In this document: positions 26,123 through 33,713 of the stretch, piece by piece
How positions within the stretch are numbered: the first letter of the stretch is position 1
Layout of the letters: each line of letters opens with the position of its first letter
From: Flavobacteriales bacterium
GTDB lineage: Bacteria > Bacteroidota > Bacteroidia > Flavobacteriales_D > Sanyastnellaceae
Assembly (NCBI GenBank): GCA_029242765.1
Contig: JAQWTJ010000095.1
Span: 1 to 47,806, forward strand
DNA length: 47,806 bases
Reading direction: 5' to 3'
The notes under the pieces: model-generated
What the model saw: the letters and a program-made list of their open reading frames with translations, nothing else
Told to the model about the DNA's origin: nothing
The model's database searches: none
Program-made: the position numbers and the translations under genes

Positions 26123-26667
26123 ACCGGATAATACGGCGAGATCATCAAATAGACGATAACGCCAGTTGCCGTAACGTAGAGCCACAGCGGCCAGGTGTAA
26201 CGAGCAATTTTCTTGTGGCGTTCCACCTCGCCCTGCAATCCACGGACAGTGGTCCATAAGGCCAGGGGCACAATCACGATGGACAGCAAGATGTGCGAAA
26301 GCAAGATTGTGAAATACACCGTGCGGATGCCCCCCTCCCCTCCAAATGGTGTGGACTCGGTCAGGGTGTGGAATATTACGTAGCTCACCAAGAACAGAAC
26401 GCTCAACGAAAGCGCAGACAAGTTGAGGGTCCTATGCAGGGCGAGCTTCCCAGAGCGCACAGCCACATAGGAGCCGATTAAGCAGAAAAAGGCGGTGCCG
26501 TTGAAAAAGGCATTGAGCATGGGAAGCAAGTACACCTTGCTTGCCGTTTCAGCATCGAGCTCACCTGGCGCAGGCAATGAAAACAGCAGGGCAACAACGA
26601 CAGGAATGGCGACCGATGCAATCCAAACTAAGCGCTTGAGGGCCTTGTTGTTTTGAAGAATCGTCAT
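26119..26667 (-). CDS. DUF420 membrane protein (CtaM-like oxidase assembly factor)
   Basis: This 182-residue protein has about five membrane helices. The NAFFNGTAFFCLIGSYVAV, LHRTLNLSALSLSVLFLVSY and FHTLTESTPFGGEG segments match DUF420. Family members in Gram-positive bacteria (CtaM, YozB) are needed for assembly of heme-copper oxidase, and several conserved histidines (LHRT, IFHT, LLSHILLS) could bind heme or copper. It starts 3 bases after the SCO gene and overlaps the following small CxxC gene, so all belong to the oxidase operon. It acts in the cytoplasmic membrane. Confidence 0.93.
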   Translation of the reverse strand: MTILQNNKALKRLVWIASVAIPVVVALLFSLPAPGELDAETASKVYLLPMLNAFFNGTAFFCLIGSYVAVRSGKLALHRTLNLSALSLSVLFLVSYVIFHTLTESTPFGGEGGIRTVYFTILLSHILLSIVIVPLALWTTVRGLQGEVERHKKIARYTWPLWLYVTATGVIVYLMISPYYPV

Positions 26668-26670
26668 GGC

Positions 26671-27339
26671 TTAGGGTCTTGGATTATTTTCGATTAACCA
26701 CTGCAAATCGACGAGCAGGTCGTCCATTTCTGGGGTGTCCGTGCCGTCATAGACGCCGCGAATATGTCCGCCGCGATCGATGAGTACCACTTGGTCAGAG
26801 TGATAAAATCCGCCTTCAGCCGTGTCGCTAGGCAGGGCGGTCAGGAAGTGACCCTGTTCGATATGCTCGTACAAATCGCCGCGCTTGCCGGTGAGAAAGA
26901 CCCATTCATCTGAGGTGACGCCCAGTCTTTCGGCGTAGGCCTGCAGCCTTGCGGGCTTGTCGCGTTGGGGGTCGACCGTGTGGCTGATAATCACCACCTC
27001 GGGCGACCACCCGTTGGCTTTGATTTCTTCATTGATGCGTGAAAGCTGTGAAGCGATTGCCGGGCAGATGGTGGGGCAATGCGTAAAGAAACAATCGGCA
27101 ATGCGTATACGACCGAGCAAGTCTCGATGTGAAAATTCGCCGCCGTATTGATCGGTCAAGGCAAACATGGGTACGGTGTGGTACAGCGTGTCCACTGAAC
27201 CGTCGGGCAGCTCTACGGCATCTTTCGGCCCGAAATAAGGCAAGCTTTGTGGCGATGAAGCTCCACCCACACTACAGCTCACCATCGACAGGGCCAGCAG
27301 ACCGGCGCCGATTATGTGCAGTGCTGTTTTCTGATTCAT
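26671..27339 (-). CDS. SCO1/SenC family copper chaperone
   Basis: This 222-residue lipoprotein (lipobox ending MVSC, about residue 22) has a thioredoxin fold and the copper-binding CPTIC motif in FFTHCPTICPAIASQL (about residues 88-103). The third ligand is the histidine in FYHSDQVVLIDRGGHIRG (about residue 180). SCO proteins deliver copper to, or reduce, the CuA site of cytochrome oxidase subunit II at the outer face of the inner membrane. All three ligands are present, in contrast to the paralogue encoded just upstream (27336-27989), with which it overlaps by 4 bases. The DUF420 gene follows after 3 bases. Confidence 0.95.
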   Translation of the reverse strand: MNQKTALHIIGAGLLALSMVSCSVGGASSPQSLPYFGPKDAVELPDGSVDTLYHTVPMFALTDQYGGEFSHRDLLGRIRIADCFFTHCPTICPAIASQLSRINEEIKANGWSPEVVIISHTVDPQRDKPARLQAYAERLGVTSDEWVFLTGKRGDLYEHIEQGHFLTALPSDTAEGGFYHSDQVVLIDRGGHIRGVYDGTDTPEMDDLLVDLQWLIENNPRP

Positions 27340-27989
27340 CGGGACCGTTTTTTGTATTTCTTCAACAAGGCAATGTCCTCAACGGCTTCGCCGATTTCAT
27401 GCTCGCTGGTGGCCAAGTATTTCTGCCGCACGTATCCGTGTTCGTCCACCAAAAATAGGGTGGCCACATTGTAGGGGTCCATCGGATCGCGTTCAAGAAG
27501 AAAACTCTCGACGATGGCTTGGTCTATATCGGCATTTGAACCTGTTAGAAAAATCCACTTTCCAGGTTCGCCGTTGTATCGCGTGTTGCGGTCTATGTAC
27601 GCCTGCAGATCCGAGGGTCGATCCAATTCCGGCCGAAGTGAAAAGCACAGGGTTCCCACGTCGCCCTCGTCACGGTATCGCCAATTGGGCCACAGGAGCT
27701 GCTTGGTCATCAGCGCCAAATGCGGCGTACTCGCCGAGTCTATAGAAAAGAAGGCTGTAAGCCAAATGGTGCCTCGCAGAGAATCTGGCGTGACGCGGCG
27801 TCCGGATTGGTCTATGAGGTCGAAGTCGGAAAGCTGCAATGCGCCTTCGGAACTTTCAATGCGCGCCCCTGAATGGTCGTAATAGCCCAGCGCTCCAAAC
27901 TGGTGGGAGGCGCATTTGCCTAACATGACCAGAAGCAGCAAGGGCAAGCCCGGTACGAAAATGACCAGCAGGATGTTGCGAAGCCGCAT
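27336..27989 (-). CDS. SCO-like protein without copper ligands
   Basis: This 217-residue protein has an N-terminal membrane helix (NILLVIFVPGLPLLLLVMLG) and a thioredoxin-like body alignable by eye with its neighbour: SDFDLIDQSGRRVTPDSLRG, then WLTAFFSIDSASTPHLALM where SCO has FFTHCPTICPAI, and YNVATLFLVDEHGYVRQKY where SCO has the histidine. Both cysteines and the histidine are gone. It is the fifth gene in the oxidase operon and overlaps the true SCO gene by 4 bases. I infer a structural or partner role in oxidase assembly; it cannot bind copper the SCO way. Confidence 0.85.
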   Translation of the reverse strand: MRLRNILLVIFVPGLPLLLLVMLGKCASHQFGALGYYDHSGARIESSEGALQLSDFDLIDQSGRRVTPDSLRGTIWLTAFFSIDSASTPHLALMTKQLLWPNWRYRDEGDVGTLCFSLRPELDRPSDLQAYIDRNTRYNGEPGKWIFLTGSNADIDQAIVESFLLERDPMDPYNVATLFLVDEHGYVRQKYLATSEHEIGEAVEDIALLKKYKKRSR

Positions 27990-28001
27990 GTGATGCGGTG
28001 T

Positions 28002-28379
28002 TTAGTGCAGGAGTTCGTCAATCGCCATGTTGGCGAACCCTTCAGTGAGCGCGATGTACGTCAAGTAAATGATGAATATTATGTATGGCGCTAAGATGGC
28101 GTTGCGCAGGTTCTTTCGCTCATCACCGAGGTGCATGAACGACATGACAATGTAACCGGCTTTAACCAAGGTCAAGGCGACGAACATCCATTTGATGCTT
28201 GTCCACGTGAACGTTTCGTTGCGCTTGAACATGATGCCCATGCCCACTTCGAAAATTGTGATGATTGAGAGTAAGAAGGTGACGAAGTAAATCTTCTTGC
28301 GAATGATTTTTCCGTGGGCTTCGTCGTGATGCGCATTGAGCGCATAGTTGTCATTGACAATGAGGTCGTCTCGCTCCAT
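28002..28379 (-). CDS. Cytochrome c oxidase subunit IV family protein
   Basis: This 125-residue protein has three membrane helices. KIYFVTFLLSIITIFEVGMGI is the first, and VKAGYIVMSFMHLGDERKNLR is the family signature around the second, followed by LAPYIIFIIYLTYIALTEG. The small prokaryotic subunit IV binds next to subunits I and III in the inner membrane and helps stability. The soluble N-terminus is acidic and His-containing (NAHHDEAHGKIIRKK). The gene lies 11 bases after subunit III and 12 bases before the SCO-like gene. Confidence 0.93.
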   Translation of the reverse strand: MERDDLIVNDNYALNAHHDEAHGKIIRKKIYFVTFLLSIITIFEVGMGIMFKRNETFTWTSIKWMFVALTLVKAGYIVMSFMHLGDERKNLRNAILAPYIIFIIYLTYIALTEGFANMAIDELLH

Positions 28380-28390
28380 GATTTATCGGG

Positions 28391-29371
28391 TCAAATGAGG
28401 TAGAAGAAGGTGAATACGAAGACCCACACCAAGTCGACGAAGTGCCAATAGAGGCCGACTTTTTCAACCATTTCGTAGTGCTTTCTTTTCTCCATCACGC
28501 CTTTGTAGACCTGGATGAAGATGATCAAATTGATGATCACACCAGAAAACACGTGGAATCCGTGGAATCCCGTGATGAAGAAGAAAAAGTTGCCGAAGCT
28601 CTGTTGCTCAGCGTACTCACTTTCTTCGAGGTTTGCGCCGAAGGAATAGTTGACCGATCGCGCTTCCCAAAGCTTGAGCATTTCGGCACCCTCGATGAGT
28701 GTTTCGCCGGCAACGTACTTGTTCAACTTCAAACCGTGCAGGGCGACGGAATGCCCGTGGTCGCTGTAATCTGTTAGGGTCACGTGGCCGTGATCATCGG
28801 AAAGCACCACTTGTAGATTGCCCTCGAGGTGCTCTTCCATCAAGTGGCCGAAATGGTGGTCCATGAAGACCATGTCGCCTGCTTTGAGGTTGAAGGTTTC
28901 ACCCTCGGGCCCTTCAACTGAGATGTCGTGGGCCAATTGGAATCCACCTCCACCACCGTGGATGAAGTGGGACCACTCCCAAGCTTGCGACCCTACGAAG
29001 AAGGCGCCTCCGACGATGGTTAAGGCCATCCATTTAAGTACGCTCTTACGGTCGTTGCGGTGGCCTGCTTCAACGGCGAGCACCATGGTCACCGAGCTGA
29101 TGATGAGGATGAACGTCATCAGCGCGACGTAGATCAGCGGGTATTCACCGTCAAGTCCTGGTAGGGCTCGGAAGACTTGTTCAGCAATGGGCCATGGATC
29201 GGTGCTCGAAGCGCGGGAAAATCCATAAGCGACCAACAATCCACTAAAGGTGAGAGCGTCAGACACCAGGAAGAACCACATCATCATCTTGCCGTAAGTC
29301 ACCCCGAAAGGGGATTGACCGCCGCCCCAGAGGACGTCATTGGAGTTGTTGTTGTTCGACTCGTCAGCCAT
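28391..29371 (-). CDS. Cytochrome c oxidase subunit III with long soluble insert
   Basis: This 326-residue protein is of the CoxC/CyoC type. Helices typical of subunit III are seen: GKMMMWFFLVSDALTFSGLL (with the conserved acidic residue), VALMTFILIISSVTMVLA, then SQAWEWSHFIHG, and at the end FFITGFHGFHVFSGVIINL and GLYWHFVDLVWVFVF. Between about residues 138 and 245 is a soluble, acidic, His-rich insert (HHFGHLMEEH, DDHGHVTLTDYSDHGHS), a type of insertion common in Bacteroidota subunit III. It is the second of two tandem subunit III genes. Subunits I and II are not in this operon. Confidence 0.93.
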   Translation of the reverse strand: MADESNNNNSNDVLWGGGQSPFGVTYGKMMMWFFLVSDALTFSGLLVAYGFSRASSTDPWPIAEQVFRALPGLDGEYPLIYVALMTFILIISSVTMVLAVEAGHRNDRKSVLKWMALTIVGGAFFVGSQAWEWSHFIHGGGGGFQLAHDISVEGPEGETFNLKAGDMVFMDHHFGHLMEEHLEGNLQVVLSDDHGHVTLTDYSDHGHSVALHGLKLNKYVAGETLIEGAEMLKLWEARSVNYSFGANLEESEYAEQQSFGNFFFFITGFHGFHVFSGVIINLIIFIQVYKGVMEKRKHYEMVEKVGLYWHFVDLVWVFVFTFFYLI

Positions 29372-29419
29372 ACTGATGCAGATTTTGCAGCCGCAATATT
29401 ACGGCGACTTTTCAATGGT

Positions 29420-30226
29420 TCAGAAGATCAAAAACAGGAAGGCAAAGAGGTAGAGCCACAGAGCGCCTAAAAAGTGCCAGTAGATGCCACAAATGCGCAG
29501 CTTCAACGTGTCGTCTTGGTGCACTTTTCCACTCACAACGCGCCAAGCGTTCACCCCAACGTACCCCAGTCCCAGTACAAGGTGCAGCAGGTGCATCATC
29601 ACCATCACCAAAATGTATGCACTCGCAGAATTGGTCATGCGCGCCATGACTGTGCTTAAATCTTGCGCCCGCAGGAGATCGTCAGCGTCATAAAGTTTTT
29701 TGCTCGCGGGGTCGAATTGAAGCGCTTTTCCGTTGCGTTTGATCAAATAATCCTCACCGTACACCCCGTCCGATTCGAGAACGGAACCCAAGTCATTCCA
29801 CCGAAAAGCCCTCAGGCCGTCCTCTTGCATATCAATGCTCCAACCCATGCCGTGTTCTTGCAGCTCTCCCCAGCCTTTCAATTGAGCGCCAGCGAAGCCC
29901 AATCCCAGCACGAGCACGAGCCCTAGATATATTGACGATGCGCTGGCCATGCCGCTTTTGAGCGACTTAATGCTCATCCACATCATCACTGAGCTGGTGA
30001 CGATAAGCGCATTGGAAATCCAAAACCAAGAACCAGGGTTCACATCCACCCAGAATTGGCCAGCATTGCTGACGATGTAGGCTGAAGTGAAACCTGAGAA
30101 GAGCATGATCACTGCGAAGAGGATGAAGTACATCATCATCTTTTTTGTGCGTTCGCGAACGGCGGGGTCCAGGCCTTCAAATGTGTATTTATCTCCAGAA
30201 GTGGGGGCAGAATTGGAATCGGACAT
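29420..30226 (-). CDS. Cytochrome c oxidase subunit III-like protein (first of two)
   Basis: This 268-residue protein is homologous in pattern to the subunit III encoded next: KKMMMYFILFAVIMLFSGFTSAYIV, FWISNALIVTSSVMMWMSIKS, YLGLVLVLGLGFAGAQLKGW, and at the end LHLVLGLGYVGVNAW and ICGIYWHFLGALWLYLFAF. A soluble insert of about 60 residues follows the fourth helix. I set the start at ATG 30226 (MSDSNSAPTSGDKYTF); the open frame reaches further upstream without coding character. Tandem subunit III genes are usual in Bacteroidota oxidase clusters. It lies 22 bases after cyoE and 48 bases before the second copy. Confidence 0.92.
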   Translation of the reverse strand: MSDSNSAPTSGDKYTFEGLDPAVRERTKKMMMYFILFAVIMLFSGFTSAYIVSNAGQFWVDVNPGSWFWISNALIVTSSVMMWMSIKSLKSGMASASSIYLGLVLVLGLGFAGAQLKGWGELQEHGMGWSIDMQEDGLRAFRWNDLGSVLESDGVYGEDYLIKRNGKALQFDPASKKLYDADDLLRAQDLSTVMARMTNSASAYILVMVMMHLLHLVLGLGYVGVNAWRVVSGKVHQDDTLKLRICGIYWHFLGALWLYLFAFLFLIF

Positions 30227-30248
30227 GTGGAAATTCAGAAATGCAAAG

Positions 30249-31103
30249 TCAGTGAATCTTGTCGAGTACGTAAATGATTTGAACCAATGGCAAGTACGCA
30301 AAGCTGGCAAACATCAAGCGCCGAGCATCTGCAATGGCCATTGAGCGCCAAAGCTTGAACGCGAAATAGGTGAAGCCCAGCCCTGAAAAAACGGCCACGC
30401 CCAGTGCGATGTTTCCAACCATCGGCGCTTGCCCGGGCAAGGCCCAAGGCAACATACTGGCCGGTATGCAAAACATGGTGTAAAGCAATATTTGTCGTGC
30501 AGAACGGGCTGTGCGTCCTTCGTTGAACGGCAGCATTCTGTAGCCGACCTTGAGGTAGTCCTCATGGGCGACCCAAGCGATGGCCCAGAAATGAGGGAAT
30601 TGCCACATAAATTGCACGGCGAACAGCGTGCCGGGCTCGATTCCAAAGTCTCCCGTGGCGGCCACGTATCCCAGCATGGGCGGGATGGCTCCGGGGATTG
30701 CTCCAACGAATACACTTAGGGTCGAACGCGATTTTAGTGGTGTATAGACCAGCACATAGGTTGTCAAGGCCAGCAAGCCCAAACCTCCGGCGATTACCCC
30801 GAGGTGAAACAGCGCCGCCAATCCGATCACACCGGCTGCGCTTGACCACAGCACCGCCTCGCGCGGTTGCATGCGCCCAGTGGGCAAGGGCCGATTCTTG
30901 GTGCGGTCCATCAAACTGTCCTGCCGGCGCTCCAAGATCTGATTGAAGCCGTTGGAGGCACCCGTCAGCAGGTAACCGCCCACGGTGAGTTCTAGAAACT
31001 GGACCACTCCGATTGTGTCACTGCCCATGAACCAGCCGAGCACGGCGCTGAGCACCACAAAAGTTCCGAGCCTCAATTTGAATAGCGTGGCGATGTCTTT
31101 CAC
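30249..31103 (-). CDS. cyoE: Protoheme IX farnesyltransferase (heme O synthase)
   Basis: This 284-residue UbiA-family enzyme with eight or nine membrane helices attaches a farnesyl group to heme B to make heme O for the oxidase. Diagnostic motifs are GASNGFNQILERRQDSLMDRT followed by NRPLPTGR (the prenyl-diphosphate and magnesium site) and YTPLKSRSTLSVFVGAIPG. It is the first gene of the oxidase operon. The start codon is a GTG at 31103: no in-frame ATG precedes the conserved region, and a TACTTTTG box ends 4 bases before it, implying a leaderless message. No heme A synthase (CtaA) is nearby. Confidence 0.95.
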   Translation of the reverse strand: MKDIATLFKLRLGTFVVLSAVLGWFMGSDTIGVVQFLELTVGGYLLTGASNGFNQILERRQDSLMDRTKNRPLPTGRMQPREAVLWSSAAGVIGLAALFHLGVIAGGLGLLALTTYVLVYTPLKSRSTLSVFVGAIPGAIPPMLGYVAATGDFGIEPGTLFAVQFMWQFPHFWAIAWVAHEDYLKVGYRMLPFNEGRTARSARQILLYTMFCIPASMLPWALPGQAPMVGNIALGVAVFSGLGFTYFAFKLWRSMAIADARRLMFASFAYLPLVQIIYVLDKIH

Positions 31104-31107
31104 GCGG

Positions 31108-31115
31108 CAAAAGTA
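31108..31115 (-). promoter_or_regulatory. -7 promoter box of the cyoE-oxidase operon
   Basis: The minus strand reads TACTTTTG, a full match to TAnnTTTG, exactly 4 bases before the GTG start of cyoE. It falls in the 23-base gap after the barrel gene at 31127, so the oxidase operon has its own start although the preceding polysaccharide block runs the same way. Confidence 0.5.
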
Positions 31116-31126
31116 CGCCTTAGGAT

Positions 31127-32479
31127 TTACCAGTTGGGGGCCTGAAGTGCCCGAAGTGGTGCACCGCTTCTCAGGCCGATCTGCACGCCGTATTCGCGTG
31201 TTGTTAGTCGGCGCTCCACCGCAGCAACGTATAGCGTGAACTGCTCTGACCCGACGTTTATTTTTCTCCCCAATTCAGCGCGCCCGTATAGCAATTCTCG
31301 GCTTGCCCCGTCAAACCAAGGTGCCGTTTCACTGGGTCTATCGTTGTCACCATCTGCTGGAATGCTTCCGTTTGTGCCCCGCGTTGAAGCGGTCAGGAGC
31401 GTGTGAAAGGACCAGTTCTTGTGGAGGTGTTCAGATGCCAAGACCGCTTCGGCAAAGTGAGCGCCCAGGGGGTGGGCCAAGGGCGTGGGACCTTGCACCC
31501 AGGAAAGTTGACCGCTGGTATGGGCGTATGTAAAGGGCCTTACGGCGGAAATTTCAGCGCGCAGATGCCCCTTGTGATGTTCACTTTCATAGCCCCAATG
31601 TAGGCCGCCAAGCAGCCCCCATTGATTGCCCCACCAATGGTCGCCAGCCGTCAAATGGGCGATTAGTAGCTCGTCGAGAATGAATTGTCCGTACAGGTAG
31701 CGTTGGAGGGTTCGTTTGGGGCAAAGGTTGAGCCGGAACTCCCCGCCGACCATTGCATTGTCCGAAGACCCTTGGCTGTACTCGGTCGGTCGGAAGGCGG
31801 CTATCGGTACCAGATAATGGGGCTCGAACCAACGGCCTGATCCGCCTTCGGTCGGCCAGATGACAGCGCCCCAGAGCGCAAATTTCCAACTGTGACCCAC
31901 GGCCAATTCAAGCCGGTGGGAGACTGCAAAGCTGCTGGAAAGCGCTTGGATTCGATGGCGGTAGGTGAGGCGACCGCCGTTGATTTCAGTTTGACAGAAG
32001 GGCACAGGCGCAGCGTGTCCCCCGCGAAATAATGACCGCAGTCCGTAGCCGTCGTGGAGGGTGTCGCGCCCGGCGACCAGTCGAATTGAAGGTGAAATCT
32101 GGGCGGCCATGCGCAGCCGAACTCGTGTGCCGCTTCTTCCGTATGGGCCCGTTGCCCTATCAAAGCCCGCTTGGATGACTTGAGCTCCACCGGGGACACA
32201 CAGCCGGGCCATCTCGTACGTGAGCTTGCCTTCAAAATTTGGCTTTGAACCTGCAGATTTTGCCGCGATGAAGACGCTTGTGTGGTGATTTACGCCAGGC
32301 GACGCATCGTCAGAAGAGCCTTCCCATGAGCCGCCAGCCAAGCTCAAGTTCTGTGCTTCAAGGCCTAGTGAAATTTCTGCAGAGTCAGAGCTTGCAACTT
32401 CCTGTTGAGCGTGCAGTGTTGGAAGAAGGCCGTGGACCGTGACGACCCAAACCAGCAGACCAACACCGCTTGGCCTCAT
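31127..32479 (-). CDS. Outer-membrane beta-barrel, Wzi/RemB-like (downstream copy)
   Basis: This 450-residue protein has a signal peptide (MRPSGVGLLVWVVTVHGLLP, cleavage near LHAQ). The body has the alternating pattern of an outer-membrane barrel. The segment VAGRDTLHDGYGLRSLFRGG followed by PVPFCQTEINGGRLTYRHRI resembles the G-x-G-Y-R-S-L-L-L-S-D and P-x-P-Y core of the Wzi capsule-attachment and RemB gliding proteins. A related barrel is encoded at 33714-35099. The start ATG at 32479 overlaps the WecA-type gene by 4 bases, so both are expressed together. A role in surface glycan assembly or anchoring is inferred from fold and context. Confidence 0.8.
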   Translation of the reverse strand: MRPSGVGLLVWVVTVHGLLPTLHAQQEVASSDSAEISLGLEAQNLSLAGGSWEGSSDDASPGVNHHTSVFIAAKSAGSKPNFEGKLTYEMARLCVPGGAQVIQAGFDRATGPYGRSGTRVRLRMAAQISPSIRLVAGRDTLHDGYGLRSLFRGGHAAPVPFCQTEINGGRLTYRHRIQALSSSFAVSHRLELAVGHSWKFALWGAVIWPTEGGSGRWFEPHYLVPIAAFRPTEYSQGSSDNAMVGGEFRLNLCPKRTLQRYLYGQFILDELLIAHLTAGDHWWGNQWGLLGGLHWGYESEHHKGHLRAEISAVRPFTYAHTSGQLSWVQGPTPLAHPLGAHFAEAVLASEHLHKNWSFHTLLTASTRGTNGSIPADGDNDRPSETAPWFDGASRELLYGRAELGRKINVGSEQFTLYVAAVERRLTTREYGVQIGLRSGAPLRALQAPNW

Positions 32480-33546
32480 GAACGCGAAGAGCTTGTAGCG
32501 CGCCGGCGTGCAGAACGCGTTCGCACGGCGATATTTACCGCTGCTGGTAGCACCAGAGCGAAGCCGAGCTGAGCACTGAAGGCCATCGTTGGCATGTCTT
32601 GCGGCAGCCAAAACAACATGGCGATTACGGCTATGGTGTACAAATGCACCGTTAGTGAAGTGCCCTTGTGCCCCAGACCTAGTCCCAGCAAGCGGTGGTG
32701 CAGGTGGTTGCGGTCAGCGTTCAGAGGCGATTTTCCACGCAATACACGAATGGCAAACACCCGCAAGGTGTCGACCAGTGGGTAGGCGAGAAAGGACATG
32801 GCCATCACCGGAAGCGATAGCCCCTGCAATGCCGCAGGGATGTCTCCTTGCGGGGTGCCAATCAAGCGCATTGAAAAGGCGTACAAGCACGCGCCCAAAA
32901 CGAGTGCTCCGTTGTCACCCATAAAGATCCGGGCTGGGCTGGTGTTGAAGATGGTGAAGGCAGCCAGTGCGCCTGCCAATGCATATGCGAGCACAGAAAA
33001 TCCGGGTTGACCTGTCACAAGGAACCATGTTCCTAGACCTCCGCAGACCAAGAGTCCGTAACCGCCTGCTAGTCCGTCCACGCCGTCTATTAAATTGGTC
33101 GCATTGACGACGACGATGTAGACGAAAAGTGAGAAAATTACGCTGATCGGGTAGGCGATTGTATCAATCCCAAAGAGGCCTCCGAAGTCAGCGATACGCA
33201 AGTCGGCTCCTAGAATGAGGATGATCCCCACGCCTAGATGCACGAGCAACTTCTTGCCTGGGGACAGACCGACCAAATCGTCGTGCAGCCCTGTGAAAAG
33301 TAAAACCAATGCCACGGCGGCAAGTTTCATCAAGGGCATCATCTCGTTTGATTCCGGCGAGGCTATGAGTCCTGTAGCCACTAATGTGCCAGCAAAAATC
33401 ACCACCCCTCCAACAATGGGGACACGCCCCTCATGCAGCTTTCGGATGCCCTGAGCCTCGTCCACAAATCCATAATTGTGAGCAATTCGAATCACGGCCG
33501 GAAGAGCCACCATGGAGAAGAGAAAGGCGAGAAGAAATGCCATCAT
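32476..33546 (-). CDS. WecA/TagO-type undecaprenyl-phosphate sugar-1-phosphate transferase
   Basis: This 356-residue member of the MraY/WecA superfamily has about 11 membrane helices. It transfers a sugar phosphate (usually GlcNAc-1-P) from a UDP-sugar to undecaprenyl phosphate, the first step of O-antigen or capsule synthesis. Motifs: RKLHEGRVPIVGGVVIF, GLHDDLVGLSPGKKLLVHLG, NATNLIDGVDGLAGG, ARIFMGDNGALVLG and NADRNHLHHRLLGLGLGH; the last marks the WecA branch rather than MraY. I chose the ATG at 33546 (a second ATG follows at once). The gene overlaps the next barrel gene and lies 167 bases after the upstream barrel gene, in a gap where I see no other gene. Confidence 0.93.
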   Translation of the reverse strand: MMAFLLAFLFSMVALPAVIRIAHNYGFVDEAQGIRKLHEGRVPIVGGVVIFAGTLVATGLIASPESNEMMPLMKLAAVALVLLFTGLHDDLVGLSPGKKLLVHLGVGIILILGADLRIADFGGLFGIDTIAYPISVIFSLFVYIVVVNATNLIDGVDGLAGGYGLLVCGGLGTWFLVTGQPGFSVLAYALAGALAAFTIFNTSPARIFMGDNGALVLGACLYAFSMRLIGTPQGDIPAALQGLSLPVMAMSFLAYPLVDTLRVFAIRVLRGKSPLNADRNHLHHRLLGLGLGHKGTSLTVHLYTIAVIAMLFWLPQDMPTMAFSAQLGFALVLPAAVNIAVRTRSARRRATSSSRS

Positions 33547-33713
33547 CTGAGCGCGAATATCTGCCGTGGTATTATACCATCGACGGGTTTGTGAGTGATA
33601 ATTATCACGGCTGCAAATACGTACAACTTTCAACTGAGGATACGCTCGAACGCCTGCTTCAGAATGCTCCTACGACGCATTACCCAATTGACGATGCGGC
33701 AGGTGTGTGCGGT

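Noticed and set aside
33547-33713. Possible small gene in the 167-base gap between the upstream barrel and WecA-type genes
   Set aside because: The short frames there extend into neighbouring genes out of frame and show no coding character.
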